A stretch of 64,000 bases of DNA from Robiginitalea aestuariiviva (GCF_029537735.1 NZ_JARPUQ010000002.1:423436-487435); one strand, 5' to 3'; counted from the first letter of the stretch, positions 33,808 to 42,659 are shown. The notes: a model not told the origin generated them from the letters alone. Numbers and translations are program-made.

Positions 33808-34985
33808 TTGGCGGGTTTGAAATAATGGATCAGATAGGCGTAACGCAGCGCCAGGGCGGCCCAGGCAATGGGAATGACCGGTGAAAAGGATTGCAGCCCG
33901 GCGGCCCAGATGGGGAGGCAGAGGCCCAGCAGGGCCAAGGCCACCCAGAGCAGCCTGTAAATGGACGCTATGCGGGGATTGGCCCGGACCAGCAGCCATG
34001 CCGCGTACAGATTAGCGGGAAAGGCCCATAAGAGGTTGGCATTCCAGGCGGTAGAGGTATGGTCGGTCAGGAACCAGAGAAACAACAGCAATAACCCGGC
34101 AGCACCAGTGGTGAAAAAGAGCACAAAATCCAGAACCCTGCTGCGCGTCCCGTTCTGGTAGTCAATGCCCGTAATGGCCAGGGTAAAGCCCAGCAGCAGC
34201 AGGAGCCAGAACACGGGGGTTGCCGTAAAGTACTGGGAAACCTTGGGGTTCGGCAGGTCCAGGATAACGCGTTCCCGTTCCACCAGGGCGGAGTTGCCCA
34301 GGGAGGTGTGCTCCATTTGCTGCCGCACGTATGCCGGCAGAAACATGTATTCCTCCGGCTGGGCATCCCGGTCAATGACAGCCCCCAGGGCCAGGTCTAT
34401 CCCCATACTGGACCAGGTGTTGGGTTCCAGGTTTTCCTGGATCAGTTCCCTGAAACTGCGGGGATCGCCTTCCAGGTACTCCGGGTGGAACACCAGGGAG
34501 GGGCCCAGGACCTGCTGCAGTACTTCCGGAATTTTGGTGGCGCAGTTTTCAAAGAGGAAATCGTAGGTGTAGTACCGGTTCTCCGGCAGGTTGTTGGTTT
34601 CCAGGAAGGACAGCAGGGCTTCCATCTGGGCGGGGTCCAGGTTCAGGAGTTGTTCCCGTACCCACCGGCGTTCCCACTGATACACATACAGGAAGTCCTC
34701 AAAGCTGGACTTGCTCAGGGCATAAGGCAACTTGCCGCGGGCAAATTTCAGGTAGAAGTTGGGGGTGTTGAAATCGAAGGTGCCATAGTTGTAGACCCAG
34801 TCGATGCCCCGGGCCGGATCCTTCAGGCGGAATGCGCTGTGGCCGAAGGTGGCATAGAGGTCGGTTCCCGGGCCGCAGGTCACCACGCTAAACCGGGCCT
34901 GTGTGCTCAGGGTAGGTTGTTGTCCGCGGGACCAGTGCACTGCCAGTGCCAGGAAGATCAACAGCAAGGTTCGGGTCCGCTTCAT
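33804..34985 (-). CDS. DUF4105 / Lnb-type membrane protein (possible lipoprotein N-acyltransferase)
   Basis: 393 residues: a signal/anchor helix, a periplasmic domain of about 220 residues, then four to five membrane helices. The periplasmic domain carries the DUF4105 features: TDLYATFGHSAFRLKDP (His49), DWVYNYGTFDF, and YDFLFENCATKIPEVL (Cys148). The His and Cys are placed as in a papain-like or permuted NlpC/P60 enzyme. This domain has recently been tied to Lnb, the N-acyltransferase that completes lipoprotein maturation in Bacteroides; whether this gene does the same is inference. It overlaps the ABC-F gene by 4 bp. Confidence 0.8.
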   Translation of the reverse strand: MKRTRTLLLIFLALAVHWSRGQQPTLSTQARFSVVTCGPGTDLYATFGHSAFRLKDPARGIDWVYNYGTFDFNTPNFYLKFARGKLPYALSKSSFEDFLYVYQWERRWVREQLLNLDPAQMEALLSFLETNNLPENRYYTYDFLFENCATKIPEVLQQVLGPSLVFHPEYLEGDPRSFRELIQENLEPNTWSSMGIDLALGAVIDRDAQPEEYMFLPAYVRQQMEHTSLGNSALVERERVILDLPNPKVSQYFTATPVFWLLLLLGFTLAITGIDYQNGTRSRVLDFVLFFTTGAAGLLLLFLWFLTDHTSTAWNANLLWAFPANLYAAWLLVRANPRIASIYRLLWVALALLGLCLPIWAAGLQSFSPVIPIAWAALALRYAYLIHYFKPAK

Positions 34986-35123
34986 AAGGGAAAACGGGCC
35001 TTGAAGCCCGGTTGAACAAATATCCTAATAATTTGGCAATGTACAAGGCGGGGCAGCGGCCCAAAGCAGGGGGCTTCGCCTCGCCGGAATTGATTATTTT
35101 AGCGGAAGACCTTAAGATCGACC

Positions 35124-35855
35124 ATGAAACACCTGCCCAACCTCCTGACTCTTTTAAACCTGTTCTGCGGCTCGGTAGCCGCGGTCCTGGCTGTGCTTAA
35201 CCGCCTGGAATGGGCCGCTTTGTTTTTCCTTTTGGGGGTATTTTTCGACTTTTTTGACGGGCTCCTGGCCCGCGCCATGGGCGTGCAGTCCGAGCTGGGG
35301 GTGCAACTGGATTCCCTGGCGGATATGGTGACCAGCGGGCTGGTTCCCGGCCTGGTCATGTGCCAGATGCTGGGGATGTCTGCAAGCGGGGGCTGGAACC
35401 ACGACGGGTTTTTTCAGCACTCCCTGGAGCTTACCGGCATGTTGCCCTTTGCGGGCCTGCTGATCACGCTGGGTACCTCCTGGCGCCTGGCGCGGTTCAA
35501 TATTGATGAAAACCAGGTGCGTTCCTTTGTGGGCCTGCCTTCTCCGGCCAATGCCCTCTGGGTGATTTCCCTGCCGCTGATCCTGATGTACAACGGCAGC
35601 GAGTGGACCAATGCCGTTTTGCTCAATACCTGGGTCCTTTTGGGGCTCACGGTGCTCTCCACCTTCCTGCTGAATGCCCCTATTCGCCTGTTTGCCCTGA
35701 AATTCAAATCCTGGGACTTCCGGGAAAATGGACTGAAGTACCTGTTTTTGCTGTTGAGTGCGGTATTGCTTGCCACCCTGCAGTATCTGGCAGTGCCCCT
35801 CGTAATCCTGATGTATGTGCTTTTCTCCCTGGGCGTTCGTGAAGACGAACCATAG
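35124..35855 (+). CDS. pssA: CDP-alcohol phosphatidyltransferase, phosphatidylserine synthase type
   Basis: 243 residues with about seven hydrophobic segments. The family signature is exact: D42-x2-D45-G-x2-A-R-x8-G59-x3-D63-x3-D67, in FFDFFDGLLARAMGVQ and LDSLADMVTSG. Together with the N-terminal HLPNLLTLLNLFCGSVAAVL, this is the PssA form, which makes phosphatidylserine from CDP-diacylglycerol and serine, the route to phosphatidylethanolamine. It stands alone on the plus strand, with TATTTTAG as a weak promoter about 25 nt upstream, and converges with lptB after 11 bp. Confidence 0.93.
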   Translation: MKHLPNLLTLLNLFCGSVAAVLAVLNRLEWAALFFLLGVFFDFFDGLLARAMGVQSELGVQLDSLADMVTSGLVPGLVMCQMLGMSASGGWNHDGFFQHSLELTGMLPFAGLLITLGTSWRLARFNIDENQVRSFVGLPSPANALWVISLPLILMYNGSEWTNAVLLNTWVLLGLTVLSTFLLNAPIRLFALKFKSWDFRENGLKYLFLLLSAVLLATLQYLAVPLVILMYVLFSLGVREDEP

Positions 35856-35866
35856 GGCAGGGAAGG

Positions 35867-36610
35867 CTATTCCTGAAAGAGCTTTTTCTTGCGCAGTTCG
35901 AAGTTCTGCCCCAGGTAGACCTTGCGGACCATTTCGTCCTCGGCCAGTTCCTCCGGGATCCCGGATTTGAGGATGCCCCCTTCAAACATCAGGTAGGACC
36001 GCTCGGTAATGGCCAGGGTTTCCTGCACGTTGTGGTCCGTGATCAGGATCCCGATATTCCGGTGTTTAAGCTGGGCCACAATGCGCTGGATGTCTTCCAC
36101 GGCCACCGGGTCCACCCCGGCAAAGGGCTCATCCAGCAGGATAAATTTCGGATCCGTGGCCAGGGCACGGGCAATTTCCGTCCGGCGGCGTTCCCCTCCG
36201 GAAAGCAGGTCCCCGCGGTTCTTGCGGATATGGGTGATCCCGAATTCCTCCAAAAGGCTTTCCATGCGCATGTGCTGCTCCTTCTTGCTGAGGTTGGTGA
36301 GCTGAAGGACGCTCAGGATGTTTTTTTCGACGCTCAGTTTACGGAATACAGAGGCTTCCTGGGCCAGGTAGCCAATCCCGTACTGGGCGCGCTTATACAT
36401 GGGGAAATGGGTGATCTCGGTCTGGTCCAGGAAAATGCGCCCGCCATTGGGTTTGATCAGCCCCACAATCATGTAGAAGGAGGTGGTCTTCCCGGCCCCG
36501 TTGGGTCCCAGCAAGCCTACAATCTCCCCCTGGTTCACTTCCAGGGAGATGCCGCGGACCACTTGCCGGCCCCGGTAGGATTTCATGATATTTTCGGCGC
36601 GCAATTTCAT
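35867..36610 (-). CDS. lptB: Lipopolysaccharide export ATPase LptB
   Basis: 247 residues: Walker [18 protein letters not shown]-loop [18 protein letters not shown], signature [16 protein letters not shown], Walker [21 protein letters not shown], and switch [19 protein letters not shown]. The [10 protein letters not shown] and [10 protein letters not shown] strings are diagnostic for LptB over other ABC ATPases. It powers transfer of lipopolysaccharide from the inner membrane through LptFG. It has its own promoter box at 36622-36629, although kdsD and tatC lie upstream on the same strand. kdsD supplies the Kdo precursor for the same molecule. Confidence 0.96.
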   Translation of the reverse strand: MKLRAENIMKSYRGRQVVRGISLEVNQGEIVGLLGPNGAGKTTSFYMIVGLIKPNGGRIFLDQTEITHFPMYKRAQYGIGYLAQEASVFRKLSVEKNILSVLQLTNLSKKEQHMRMESLLEEFGITHIRKNRGDLLSGGERRRTEIARALATDPKFILLDEPFAGVDPVAVEDIQRIVAQLKHRNIGILITDHNVQETLAITERSYLMFEGGILKSGIPEELAEDEMVRKVYLGQNFELRKKKLFQE

Positions 36611-36621
36611 CTAAACCGGTT

Positions 36622-36629
36622 CAAACATA
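36622..36629 (-). promoter_or_regulatory. TAnnTTTG promoter box of lptB
   Basis: Minus strand TATGTTTG, a perfect box 11 nt before the lptB start codon, giving a very short leader. Confidence 0.6.
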
Positions 36630-36667
36630 CGTTTTTTAACGGGCCAGGGGAAGGGATTGGCAATTTT

Positions 36668-37015
36668 TTAACCCTGAGCTTCCAGGGCTTCCCAGAACTC
36701 GTGTGCCCGCCTCAGGTGCGGGATTACTATGGTGCCCCCAACCAGGGTGGCTATCCCCAGGGTCTCCATGACTTCTTCCCGCGTGGCCCCGTTCTGATAG
36801 AGGGTTTGCAGGTGGTACCGCACGCAGTCGTCGCAGCGTAAAACCGCAGAGGCCACCAGCCCCAGCAGTTCTTTGGTCTTTACATCCAGGACCCCGGGCG
36901 CGTAGGCGTTGGTGTCCAGGTTAAAGATGCGTTTGATGAGTTTGGAGTTGCCTTCCAGGAGCTTTTCGTTCATCCGCTCCCGGTAGCTGTTAAATTCCTC
37001 AACTGGATTGCTCAT
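36668..37015 (-). CDS. Carboxymuconolactone decarboxylase/AhpD-like protein
   Basis: 115 residues of the AhpD-like fold. The redox box is CDDC followed by VRYHLQTLYQNGATREEVME, the CxxCxxxH form that suggests a thiol peroxidase or alkylhydroperoxidase role. KTKELLGLVASAVLRC and GGTIVIPHLRRAHEF complete the signature. Its start overlaps the tatC 3' end by 17 bp, so it is in the kdsD-tatC transcript. Substrate unknown. Confidence 0.9.
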   Translation of the reverse strand: MSNPVEEFNSYRERMNEKLLEGNSKLIKRIFNLDTNAYAPGVLDVKTKELLGLVASAVLRCDDCVRYHLQTLYQNGATREEVMETLGIATLVGGTIVIPHLRRAHEFWEALEAQG

Positions 37016-37838
37016 GCTTTGCTTTGGCTTTGGCCTCCCGCTTCAACACCACGGAAGAGATATGGATACTCGCCTGGTAGAGGATCAGTACCGGCACCGC
37101 CACAATGATCTGGCTGGCCACGTCCGGGGGGGTAATTACCGCAGACACGATCAGGACAATCACCAGGGCAATTTTCCGGTATTTCCTGAGGATTTCCGGA
37201 GTGACCAGGCCCACTTTGGTCATGAAAAAGATAATGATGGGCAGTTCGAACATGATCCCGCAGGCCACCACGGCCGCCCGTACTGTCGAGATAAAGGAAC
37301 TGATGTCGATTTCGTTCAGGACCTCCTTGCTTACCTGATAGGTGCCCAGGAAGTTGATGGAGAGCGGGGCCACCACGTAGTAGCCAAAGAGCACGCCCAT
37401 AAAGAACAGCAGGGAAGCCACCAGGATAAAGCCCCGGGAATACCGGCGTTCTTTTTCGTACAGCCCCGGGCTGATAAACCGCCAGATTTCCCAAAGGATG
37501 TATGGGAAACCGATAATGAAGCCCGCCCAGATAGAGGTCCAGATGTGGGCCGAAAACTGCCCGGCCATGGTGCGGTTTTGTATGGTAAAGGGCAATTCCT
37601 CCGCACAGAAGGCAGATTCAAACCCCAGGGAGGTGGCAATCCGGCAGAACAGGCGGTAGGTGGGGAAGTCCATCTTCTTGGGCCCGAAAATGATGGTGTC
37701 GAAAATAAAGTCCTTCATCAGGAAGGCCACAAGCCCAATAATCACCACGGCCATGGTAGAGCGGATCAGGTGCCACCGCAATTCTTCCAGGTGGTCCAGA
37801 AAGGACATTTCGTTGGGGTCCCTAGTGTTTTTAGCCAT
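36999..37838 (-). CDS. tatC: Sec-independent translocase component TatC
   Basis: 279 residues with six membrane helices. The cytosolic N-terminus shows MSFLDHLEELRWHLIRS, the twin-arginine signal recognition region, and FPYILWEIWRFISPGLYEKE follows after the second helix with the conserved Phe, Glu and Pro. FELPIIIFFMTKVGLVTPEI and ITPPDVASQIIVAVPVLILY mark the late helices. A loop of about 55 residues between helices 1 and 2 is longer than in enterobacteria and contains two cysteines. TatC binds folded cargo signal peptides. No tatA lies in the window. It starts 1 bp inside the kdsD stop (TGATG). Confidence 0.96.
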   Translation of the reverse strand: MAKNTRDPNEMSFLDHLEELRWHLIRSTMAVVIIGLVAFLMKDFIFDTIIFGPKKMDFPTYRLFCRIATSLGFESAFCAEELPFTIQNRTMAGQFSAHIWTSIWAGFIIGFPYILWEIWRFISPGLYEKERRYSRGFILVASLLFFMGVLFGYYVVAPLSINFLGTYQVSKEVLNEIDISSFISTVRAAVVACGIMFELPIIIFFMTKVGLVTPEILRKYRKIALVIVLIVSAVITPPDVASQIIVAVPVLILYQASIHISSVVLKREAKAKAKHEQSS

Positions 37839-38803
37839 CAGAGTATACCTTCCTTAATGAGGTTATGGATGTGGACCACGCCGGCATAAGCGCCATTTTC
37901 GGTGGCCAGCAACTGGGAAATATCATTTTCGCGCATCTGCTTCAGGGCCTTTACGGCCAGGACTTCGGCATCCACCGTTTTGGGGTTGCGGGACATGATA
38001 TCTGCGGCCCTGAGGTCCCCGATATTGTCATATTTATTAAGCATGCGGCGGATATCCCCATCGGTGATGATCCCCACAATGCGCTCCCCATCCAGTACTG
38101 CGGTTACCCCCAGCATCTTTTCGGAAATTTCCAGAATGGCATCCTTAACCGGGGTGTCCGGCTGTACGCGGGGCACCAGGTTTTGGGGAATGATGTCCGC
38201 CACCCGAAGGTACAGCTTCTTACCCAGGGTGCCCCCCGGGTGGTACCGCGCGAAGTCGCTGCTGCTGAACCCGCGCAATTTCAGCAGGCAGATGGCCAGG
38301 GCATCGCCCACCACCATCTGGGCGGTGGTGCTGGTTGTGGGGGCCAGGTTGTTGGGGCAGGCCTCCTTCTCCACATAGGTGTGCAGCACGTGGTCTGCCT
38401 GTTCGGCCAGGTAAGACTCCCGCTCCCCGGTCATACCGATCAGCAGGTTGCCCCCCTGCTTGATCAGGGGTACCAGCATCTTGATTTCGGGAGTGTTTCC
38501 GCTCTTGGAAATACAGATCACCACGTCGTCCTGCTGAATGGTGCCCAGGTCTCCGTGGATGGCATCCGCCGCGTGCATGAAAATGGCCGGGGTCCCTGTG
38601 GAATTCAGGGTAGCCACAATTTTGGAGGCGATTATGGCGCTTTTACCGATGCCGCTGATCACCACCCGCCCCGGGGAGGCGAGGATGGCGCCCACCGTTT
38701 GGGCAAACCCTTCGTCCACCTGGGCCGAAAGGTGCCCGATGGCTTCGGCTTCCGACCGGATGGTGTCCCGTGCCATCTCCAATATAGCCTTACTGTCCTT
38801 CAA
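37838..38803 (-). CDS. kdsD: Arabinose-5-phosphate isomerase KdsD (KpsF/GutQ family)
   Basis: 321 residues: an SIS domain (VVISGIGKSAIIASKIVATL, then CISKSGNTPEIKMLVPL, then LAPTTSTTAQMVVGDALAIC) followed by two CBS repeats (IMSRNPKTVDAEVLAVKALK at the end). The enzyme converts ribulose 5-phosphate to arabinose 5-phosphate, the first step to Kdo of lipopolysaccharide. It is first in the kdsD-tatC-AhpD-like transcript, with a perfect promoter box 91 nt upstream (38895-38902), so its leader is about 85 nt. Confidence 0.95.
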   Translation of the reverse strand: MKDSKAILEMARDTIRSEAEAIGHLSAQVDEGFAQTVGAILASPGRVVISGIGKSAIIASKIVATLNSTGTPAIFMHAADAIHGDLGTIQQDDVVICISKSGNTPEIKMLVPLIKQGGNLLIGMTGERESYLAEQADHVLHTYVEKEACPNNLAPTTSTTAQMVVGDALAICLLKLRGFSSSDFARYHPGGTLGKKLYLRVADIIPQNLVPRVQPDTPVKDAILEISEKMLGVTAVLDGERIVGIITDGDIRRMLNKYDNIGDLRAADIMSRNPKTVDAEVLAVKALKQMRENDISQLLATENGAYAGVVHIHNLIKEGIL

Positions 38804-38894
38804 GGTTTTAAGTGGTATTTTAACGCTTTATAGCCTTCCCAAAAAGTGATAAAAAAAGGCCGTTTTGTAAAAGAATATGCTATATTTAAGAAAA

Positions 38895-38902
38895 CAAAAG
38901 TA
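38895..38902 (-). promoter_or_regulatory. TAnnTTTG promoter box of kdsD
   Basis: Minus strand TACTTTTG in the 244-bp divergent gap between kdsD and recQ. The rest of this gap is AT-rich near kdsD and GC-rich near recQ, with no other feature seen. Confidence 0.55.
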
Positions 38903-39047
38903 CGCAAACTTAACAGAAACGATTCCAGGTTTTCTGCAATTCAATTCGGCGGTGCCGCATCCGGCGGCCGGACCGGACCCCACGGGCGAAAAGATCCCCC
39001 TTTCTTCACGCTCCCGGGGGTTTGCCGAACCTATTTGAAAGGAGTTT

Positions 39048-41243
39048 ATGGACAAAATGGATCTGAGGGCATCGCTCAAGCGATATTTTGGTTTTAACCA
39101 GTTCAAAGGGCTGCAGGAAGATGTCATCAGCAATGTGGTGGGCGGAAAGGACACCTTTGTGATCATGCCCACCGGCGGTGGCAAATCCCTCTGTTACCAG
39201 TTGCCGGCCCTGATCCAGGAAGGGACCGCTATTGTGGTCTCCCCCCTGATTGCCCTGATGAAGAACCAGGTGGATGCCATCCGCGGGCTTTCCGATCACC
39301 AGGGGGTGGCCCATGTGCTGAATTCATCCCTGACCAAGGGGGAGGTGCGGCAGGTGATGGAGGATATGGAAGCTGGCATCACCAAACTCCTGTATGTGGC
39401 CCCGGAGTCCCTTACCAAGGAAGACTATGTAAACTTCCTGCAGGGCATCCGGATTTCCTTTGTGGCCATAGACGAGGCCCACTGTATCTCCGAATGGGGG
39501 CACGATTTCCGCCCCGAATACCGCAACCTGCGTTCCATTATCAACCGGCTGGGCGACAATATCCCCATCATAGCCCTGACCGCCACGGCTACGCCCAAGG
39601 TGCAGGAAGACATCCTCAAGAACCTGAACATTACGGATGCGGCCGTTTTTAAAGCCTCCTTTAACCGGCCAAACCTGTTTTACGAGGTACGGCCCAAGAC
39701 CAAAAATGTAGATGCGGACATCATCCGCTTTGTGAAGAAAAACGCCGGGAAATCCGGTATCATCTATTGCCTGAGCCGCAAGCGGGTGGAAGAGCTGGCC
39801 CAGGTATTGCAGGTAAATGGCGTAAGCGCCGTACCCTATCACGCCGGCTTTGACGCCAAGACCCGGGCCAAGTACCAGGACATGTTTCTGATGGAGGAGG
39901 TAGATGTGGTGGTGGCTACCATTGCCTTTGGCATGGGGATAGACAAACCCGACGTCCGCTATGTGATCCACCACGACATCCCCAAGAGCATCGAGAGCTA
40001 TTACCAGGAAACGGGCCGGGCCGGTCGGGACGGGGGAGAGGGCCATTGCCTGGCCTTCTATTCCTATAAGGATGTGGAGAAACTCGAAAAGTTCATGGCC
40101 GGCAAACCCGTGGCTGAGCAGGAAATCGGTAACGCCCTGTTGCAGGAGATCGTAGCCTATGCAGAAACCTCCATTTCCCGCCGTAAATTTATCCTGCATT
40201 ACTTCGGGGAGGAATTTGACGAGGTAAACGGGGAAGGGGCGGACATGGACGACAATGTGCGCAACCCCAAGAAGAAAGAAGAAGCCCGGGAGCAGGTACT
40301 GAAACTGATCCGGGTGGTACAGGAGACCAATGAGAAATTCAAGGCAAAGGAAGTGGTCAAGACGCTTGTCGGGACTACCAATGCCCTGATATCCTCCCAC
40401 AAGACGGACGAAAAGGAAATCTTCGGAATCGGGGTCGACCGCGATAAGAGCTACTGGATGGCCCTGATCCGGCAGGTGCTGGTGGCCGGGCTGCTGCGTA
40501 AGGAGATCGAACAATACGGCATCCTTCACGTAACGGATGCAGGAAGGGACTTTTTAGATAACCCTTCATCCTTTATGATGACCCTCGATCACGACTACAG
40601 CGAGGGGGAAGGCTCCCAGGCCGGGGCCGTAGTGCGTCCCAAGGCCGGTTCCGGGGACGATACCCTGATCCGTCTGTTGCGGGATTTGCGCAAGAAGGAG
40701 GCCCACAAACGCGGGGTGCCGCCCTATGTGATTTTTCAGGACCCCTCCCTGGAAGACATGGCCCTGAAATATCCCATCCGCATGGAAGAGCTGGTGAGCA
40801 TCCACGGGGTGGGCGAGGGGAAGGCCCGCAAATACGGAAAGCCCTTTGTAGACCTGATTGCCCGTTATGTGGAAGAAAACGACATCAGCCGCCCGGACGA
40901 CTTGGTGGTGCGCAGTACCGGGGCCAATTCCGCCCTGAAGCTGTACATCATCCAGAACATCGACCGCAAACTGCCTCTGGAAGATATTGCCGCCGCCAAA
41001 GGCCTGGAAATCCCGGAACTGGTAAAGGCCATGGAGCAGATTGTCTTCAGCGGTACCCGCCTGGACCTGGATTACTACATTGACGACATCCTGGACGAAG
41101 ACCAGCAGGAGGAAATCCATGAATATTTCCTGGAGTCCGAAACCGATAATATCGACGCTGCCCTGAAGGAATTTGAGGGGGAGTACGAAGACGAGGAACT
41201 ACGGCTCTACCGCCTGAAATTCATGAGCGAAGTGGCCAACTGA
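39048..41243 (+). CDS. recQ: ATP-dependent DNA helicase RecQ
   Basis: 731 residues. Superfamily 2 helicase motifs: VIMPTGGGKSLCYQLPAL (I), VVSPLIALMKNQVD (Ia), AIDEAHCISEWGHDFRPEY (II), ALTATATPKVQEDI (III), and YQETGRAGRDGGEGH (VI). The RQC region follows, then an HRDC domain (LRKKEAHKRGVPPYVIFQDP, then HGVGEGKARKYGKPF), and an acidic C-terminal extension. The RQC zinc-binding cysteines are absent: the stretch reads SRRKFILHYFGEEFDEVNG and then DDNVRNPKKK. RecQ unwinds DNA during repair and fork restart. AAAGGAG at 39038-39044 is a rare clear ribosome binding site for this phylum and supports the start. Confidence 0.95.
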   Translation: MDKMDLRASLKRYFGFNQFKGLQEDVISNVVGGKDTFVIMPTGGGKSLCYQLPALIQEGTAIVVSPLIALMKNQVDAIRGLSDHQGVAHVLNSSLTKGEVRQVMEDMEAGITKLLYVAPESLTKEDYVNFLQGIRISFVAIDEAHCISEWGHDFRPEYRNLRSIINRLGDNIPIIALTATATPKVQEDILKNLNITDAAVFKASFNRPNLFYEVRPKTKNVDADIIRFVKKNAGKSGIIYCLSRKRVEELAQVLQVNGVSAVPYHAGFDAKTRAKYQDMFLMEEVDVVVATIAFGMGIDKPDVRYVIHHDIPKSIESYYQETGRAGRDGGEGHCLAFYSYKDVEKLEKFMAGKPVAEQEIGNALLQEIVAYAETSISRRKFILHYFGEEFDEVNGEGADMDDNVRNPKKKEEAREQVLKLIRVVQETNEKFKAKEVVKTLVGTTNALISSHKTDEKEIFGIGVDRDKSYWMALIRQVLVAGLLRKEIEQYGILHVTDAGRDFLDNPSSFMMTLDHDYSEGEGSQAGAVVRPKAGSGDDTLIRLLRDLRKKEAHKRGVPPYVIFQDPSLEDMALKYPIRMEELVSIHGVGEGKARKYGKPFVDLIARYVEENDISRPDDLVVRSTGANSALKLYIIQNIDRKLPLEDIAAAKGLEIPELVKAMEQIVFSGTRLDLDYYIDDILDEDQQEEIHEYFLESETDNIDAALKEFEGEYEDEELRLYRLKFMSEVAN

Positions 41244-41249
41244 TTCCCG

Positions 41250-41648
41250 CTAGGGGGCCAGGCTTTGGAAGGGTTCCCAGGGCAGGTTGCGCAGGACCGA
41301 GAAAACCAGGATTACCCAAAGGATAACCCGCGGCGCCCGCACGGCTGCCAGCGGGCTTTTTATTTTTTCACCTTGGTATAAGGAGGCGGCCAGGTGCCAG
41401 ATCACCAGGGCCAGGGCCGGCAACAGCAACAGGTTATGTCCCAGGCTGGAGGCCCAGTGCCCGTGAACCAGGTCGTGCAGGGCGCGCTGGCTGCCGCAGC
41501 CGGTGCAATACAACCCGGTAAGCCGGAAGAACGGGCAGGCGGGAAAGCCCCCATGCTGGGGGTCGTAAAAATAATATAGGGGCAGGATGGCCAGTATGGC
41601 CCCTGCCCCTGCAAGGATATAAACCCGGTTGTACTTAATACTGGGCAT
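41250..41648 (-). CDS. DUF2752 membrane protein, copy A
   Basis: 132 residues from ATG 41646-41648, which overlaps the CD225 gene by 14 bp. DUF2752 is recognised by FPACPFFRLTGLYCTGCGSQ with RALHDLVHGH, a Cys-x-x-Cys-x-Ser-Gln-Arg box between the first and second of about three membrane helices. Function is unknown; the CxGCGxQR box could bind metal or act in redox. It is the last gene of a four-gene set of small membrane proteins, with a second DUF2752 protein at the other end. Confidence 0.85.
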   Translation of the reverse strand: MPSIKYNRVYILAGAGAILAILPLYYFYDPQHGGFPACPFFRLTGLYCTGCGSQRALHDLVHGHWASSLGHNLLLLPALALVIWHLAASLYQGEKIKSPLAAVRAPRVILWVILVFSVLRNLPWEPFQSLAP

Positions 41649-41922
41649 TTTCCAGGATGCTGGCAAAAGCGCCAAAACCGATCAGGCCAACGTAAAGGAT
41701 TACGCCAATACCACCCACAACCAACCCCACAATACCCCAGGTTCGGGCGTTGCGGGAATATTGCTGGGCCAGGTCGTATTCGCCCCGGGCATAGGTTTCA
41801 TTGACTTTTGCTGCGTACACAATACTCACGATCCCGGCCGGGAGGCAGCAGCATACCGTACATATAATGGCAAGCACCAGGTAGTTGTTGGGCTTGGCAG
41901 GGGCGTTACTCAATTCGCTCAT
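41635..41922 (-). CDS. CD225/dispanin-family small membrane protein
   Basis: 95 residues. The N-terminus ends in a proline-containing stretch, then LVLAIICTVCCCLPAGIVSI forms the first, re-entrant-type helix with its cysteine cluster, followed by VYAAKVNETYARGEYDLAQQ and a second helix (GIVGLVVGGIGVILYVGLIG). This is the CD225 pattern shared with interferon-induced membrane proteins and many bacterial proteins. The bacterial role is unknown. It lies between the CCC-motif gene and DUF2752 copy A. Confidence 0.88.
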   Translation of the reverse strand: MSELSNAPAKPNNYLVLAIICTVCCCLPAGIVSIVYAAKVNETYARGEYDLAQQYSRNARTWGIVGLVVGGIGVILYVGLIGFGAFASILENAQY

Positions 41923-41973
41923 GTGTTAAAATAGGATTTGTGATTGCAAATAGTTCGGGTGAAGGCGGGTGGC

Positions 41974-42306
41974 CTACTCTTCAATACCCCAGTTTTCCAG
42001 GATAGAACGGGATTGTTCCATGGCCGCTTCCCAGCCGCCCATCTCATAGATGCGGTAGAGGGAAAGCCCGAAATACAATGCCCCGATCACCACAGCCACG
42101 ATACAGAGGATACGGGCCGTTTTCCAGGTATTGTAATTGCTGTACCCCTCCGGGTTTTCCGCATACTTCTTGGCGTCGGATCTGAGCAACACCAGGCCTA
42201 TCCCTCCCATGAGGATGGCCGGGAGCCCCCAGATGCAGCAGCAAACATAACCGATAATAGCCAGGACAATGGCCGCCGTAACATTCGGTAATTTTTGTTG
42301 TTCCAT
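41974..42306 (-). CDS. CCC-motif small membrane protein
   Basis: 110 residues with two to three membrane helices. ALAIIGYVCCCIWGLP-type sequence near the start (IGYVCCCIWGLPAILMGGIG) gives the CCC motif, and RSDAKKYAENPEGYSNYNTW follows as a soluble loop before the next helix. It resembles CD225/TM2-like proteins in layout: helix with a triple cysteine, polar loop, helix. Fifty-one bp separate it from the CD225 gene and 12 bp from DUF2752 copy B. Function unknown. Confidence 0.82.
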   Translation of the reverse strand: MEQQKLPNVTAAIVLAIIGYVCCCIWGLPAILMGGIGLVLLRSDAKKYAENPEGYSNYNTWKTARILCIVAVVIGALYFGLSLYRIYEMGGWEAAMEQSRSILENWGIEE

Positions 42307-42318
42307 AGGTGTGGTTAT

Positions 42319-42642
42319 TTAGGTGAGAAGATTGATTGTAAAATTAGTCAGGATGGCGCCAACGGTGAGCAGGGCCAGTGCTATGGTAATCTTATTGGCC
42401 CGGGGGATGGGCAGAATTCGGTCTGCGGCCATAAACCCGAAGAGGCACAACATGGGAAACAGCCCGGGGTACATCAGGAAGGACTCCCAGAATTCGCCCC
42501 GCAGTAAGAGGGCTACCGAGCGCTGCAGCCCGCATCCCGGGCAATCCATGCCCAGCAGTTGCTTGCTCAGGCAGGGCAGCATGTCCGCTTCGGAAAGGGA
42601 AGGGAGGGCCCAGGCGGTTTCTGCCGTCAGCGAAAGGTTCAT
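42319..42642 (-). CDS. DUF2752 membrane protein, copy B
   Basis: 107 residues from ATG 42640-42642; a TTG further upstream would overlap the divergent promoter and is rejected. The DUF2752 box is LLGMDCPGCGLQRSVALLLR, followed by FWESFLMYPGLFPMLCLFGF and a final helix. It is shorter than copy A and differs in the cysteine spacing (CPGCGLQRS against CTGCGSQRA), so the two are distant paralogues. First gene of the four-gene membrane cluster; TAATTTTC, one base off the consensus, lies upstream on the minus strand. Confidence 0.85.
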   Translation of the reverse strand: MNLSLTAETAWALPSLSEADMLPCLSKQLLGMDCPGCGLQRSVALLLRGEFWESFLMYPGLFPMLCLFGFMAADRILPIPRANKITIALALLTVGAILTNFTINLLT

Positions 42643-42659
42643 GCTCGGAAAATTACTAC

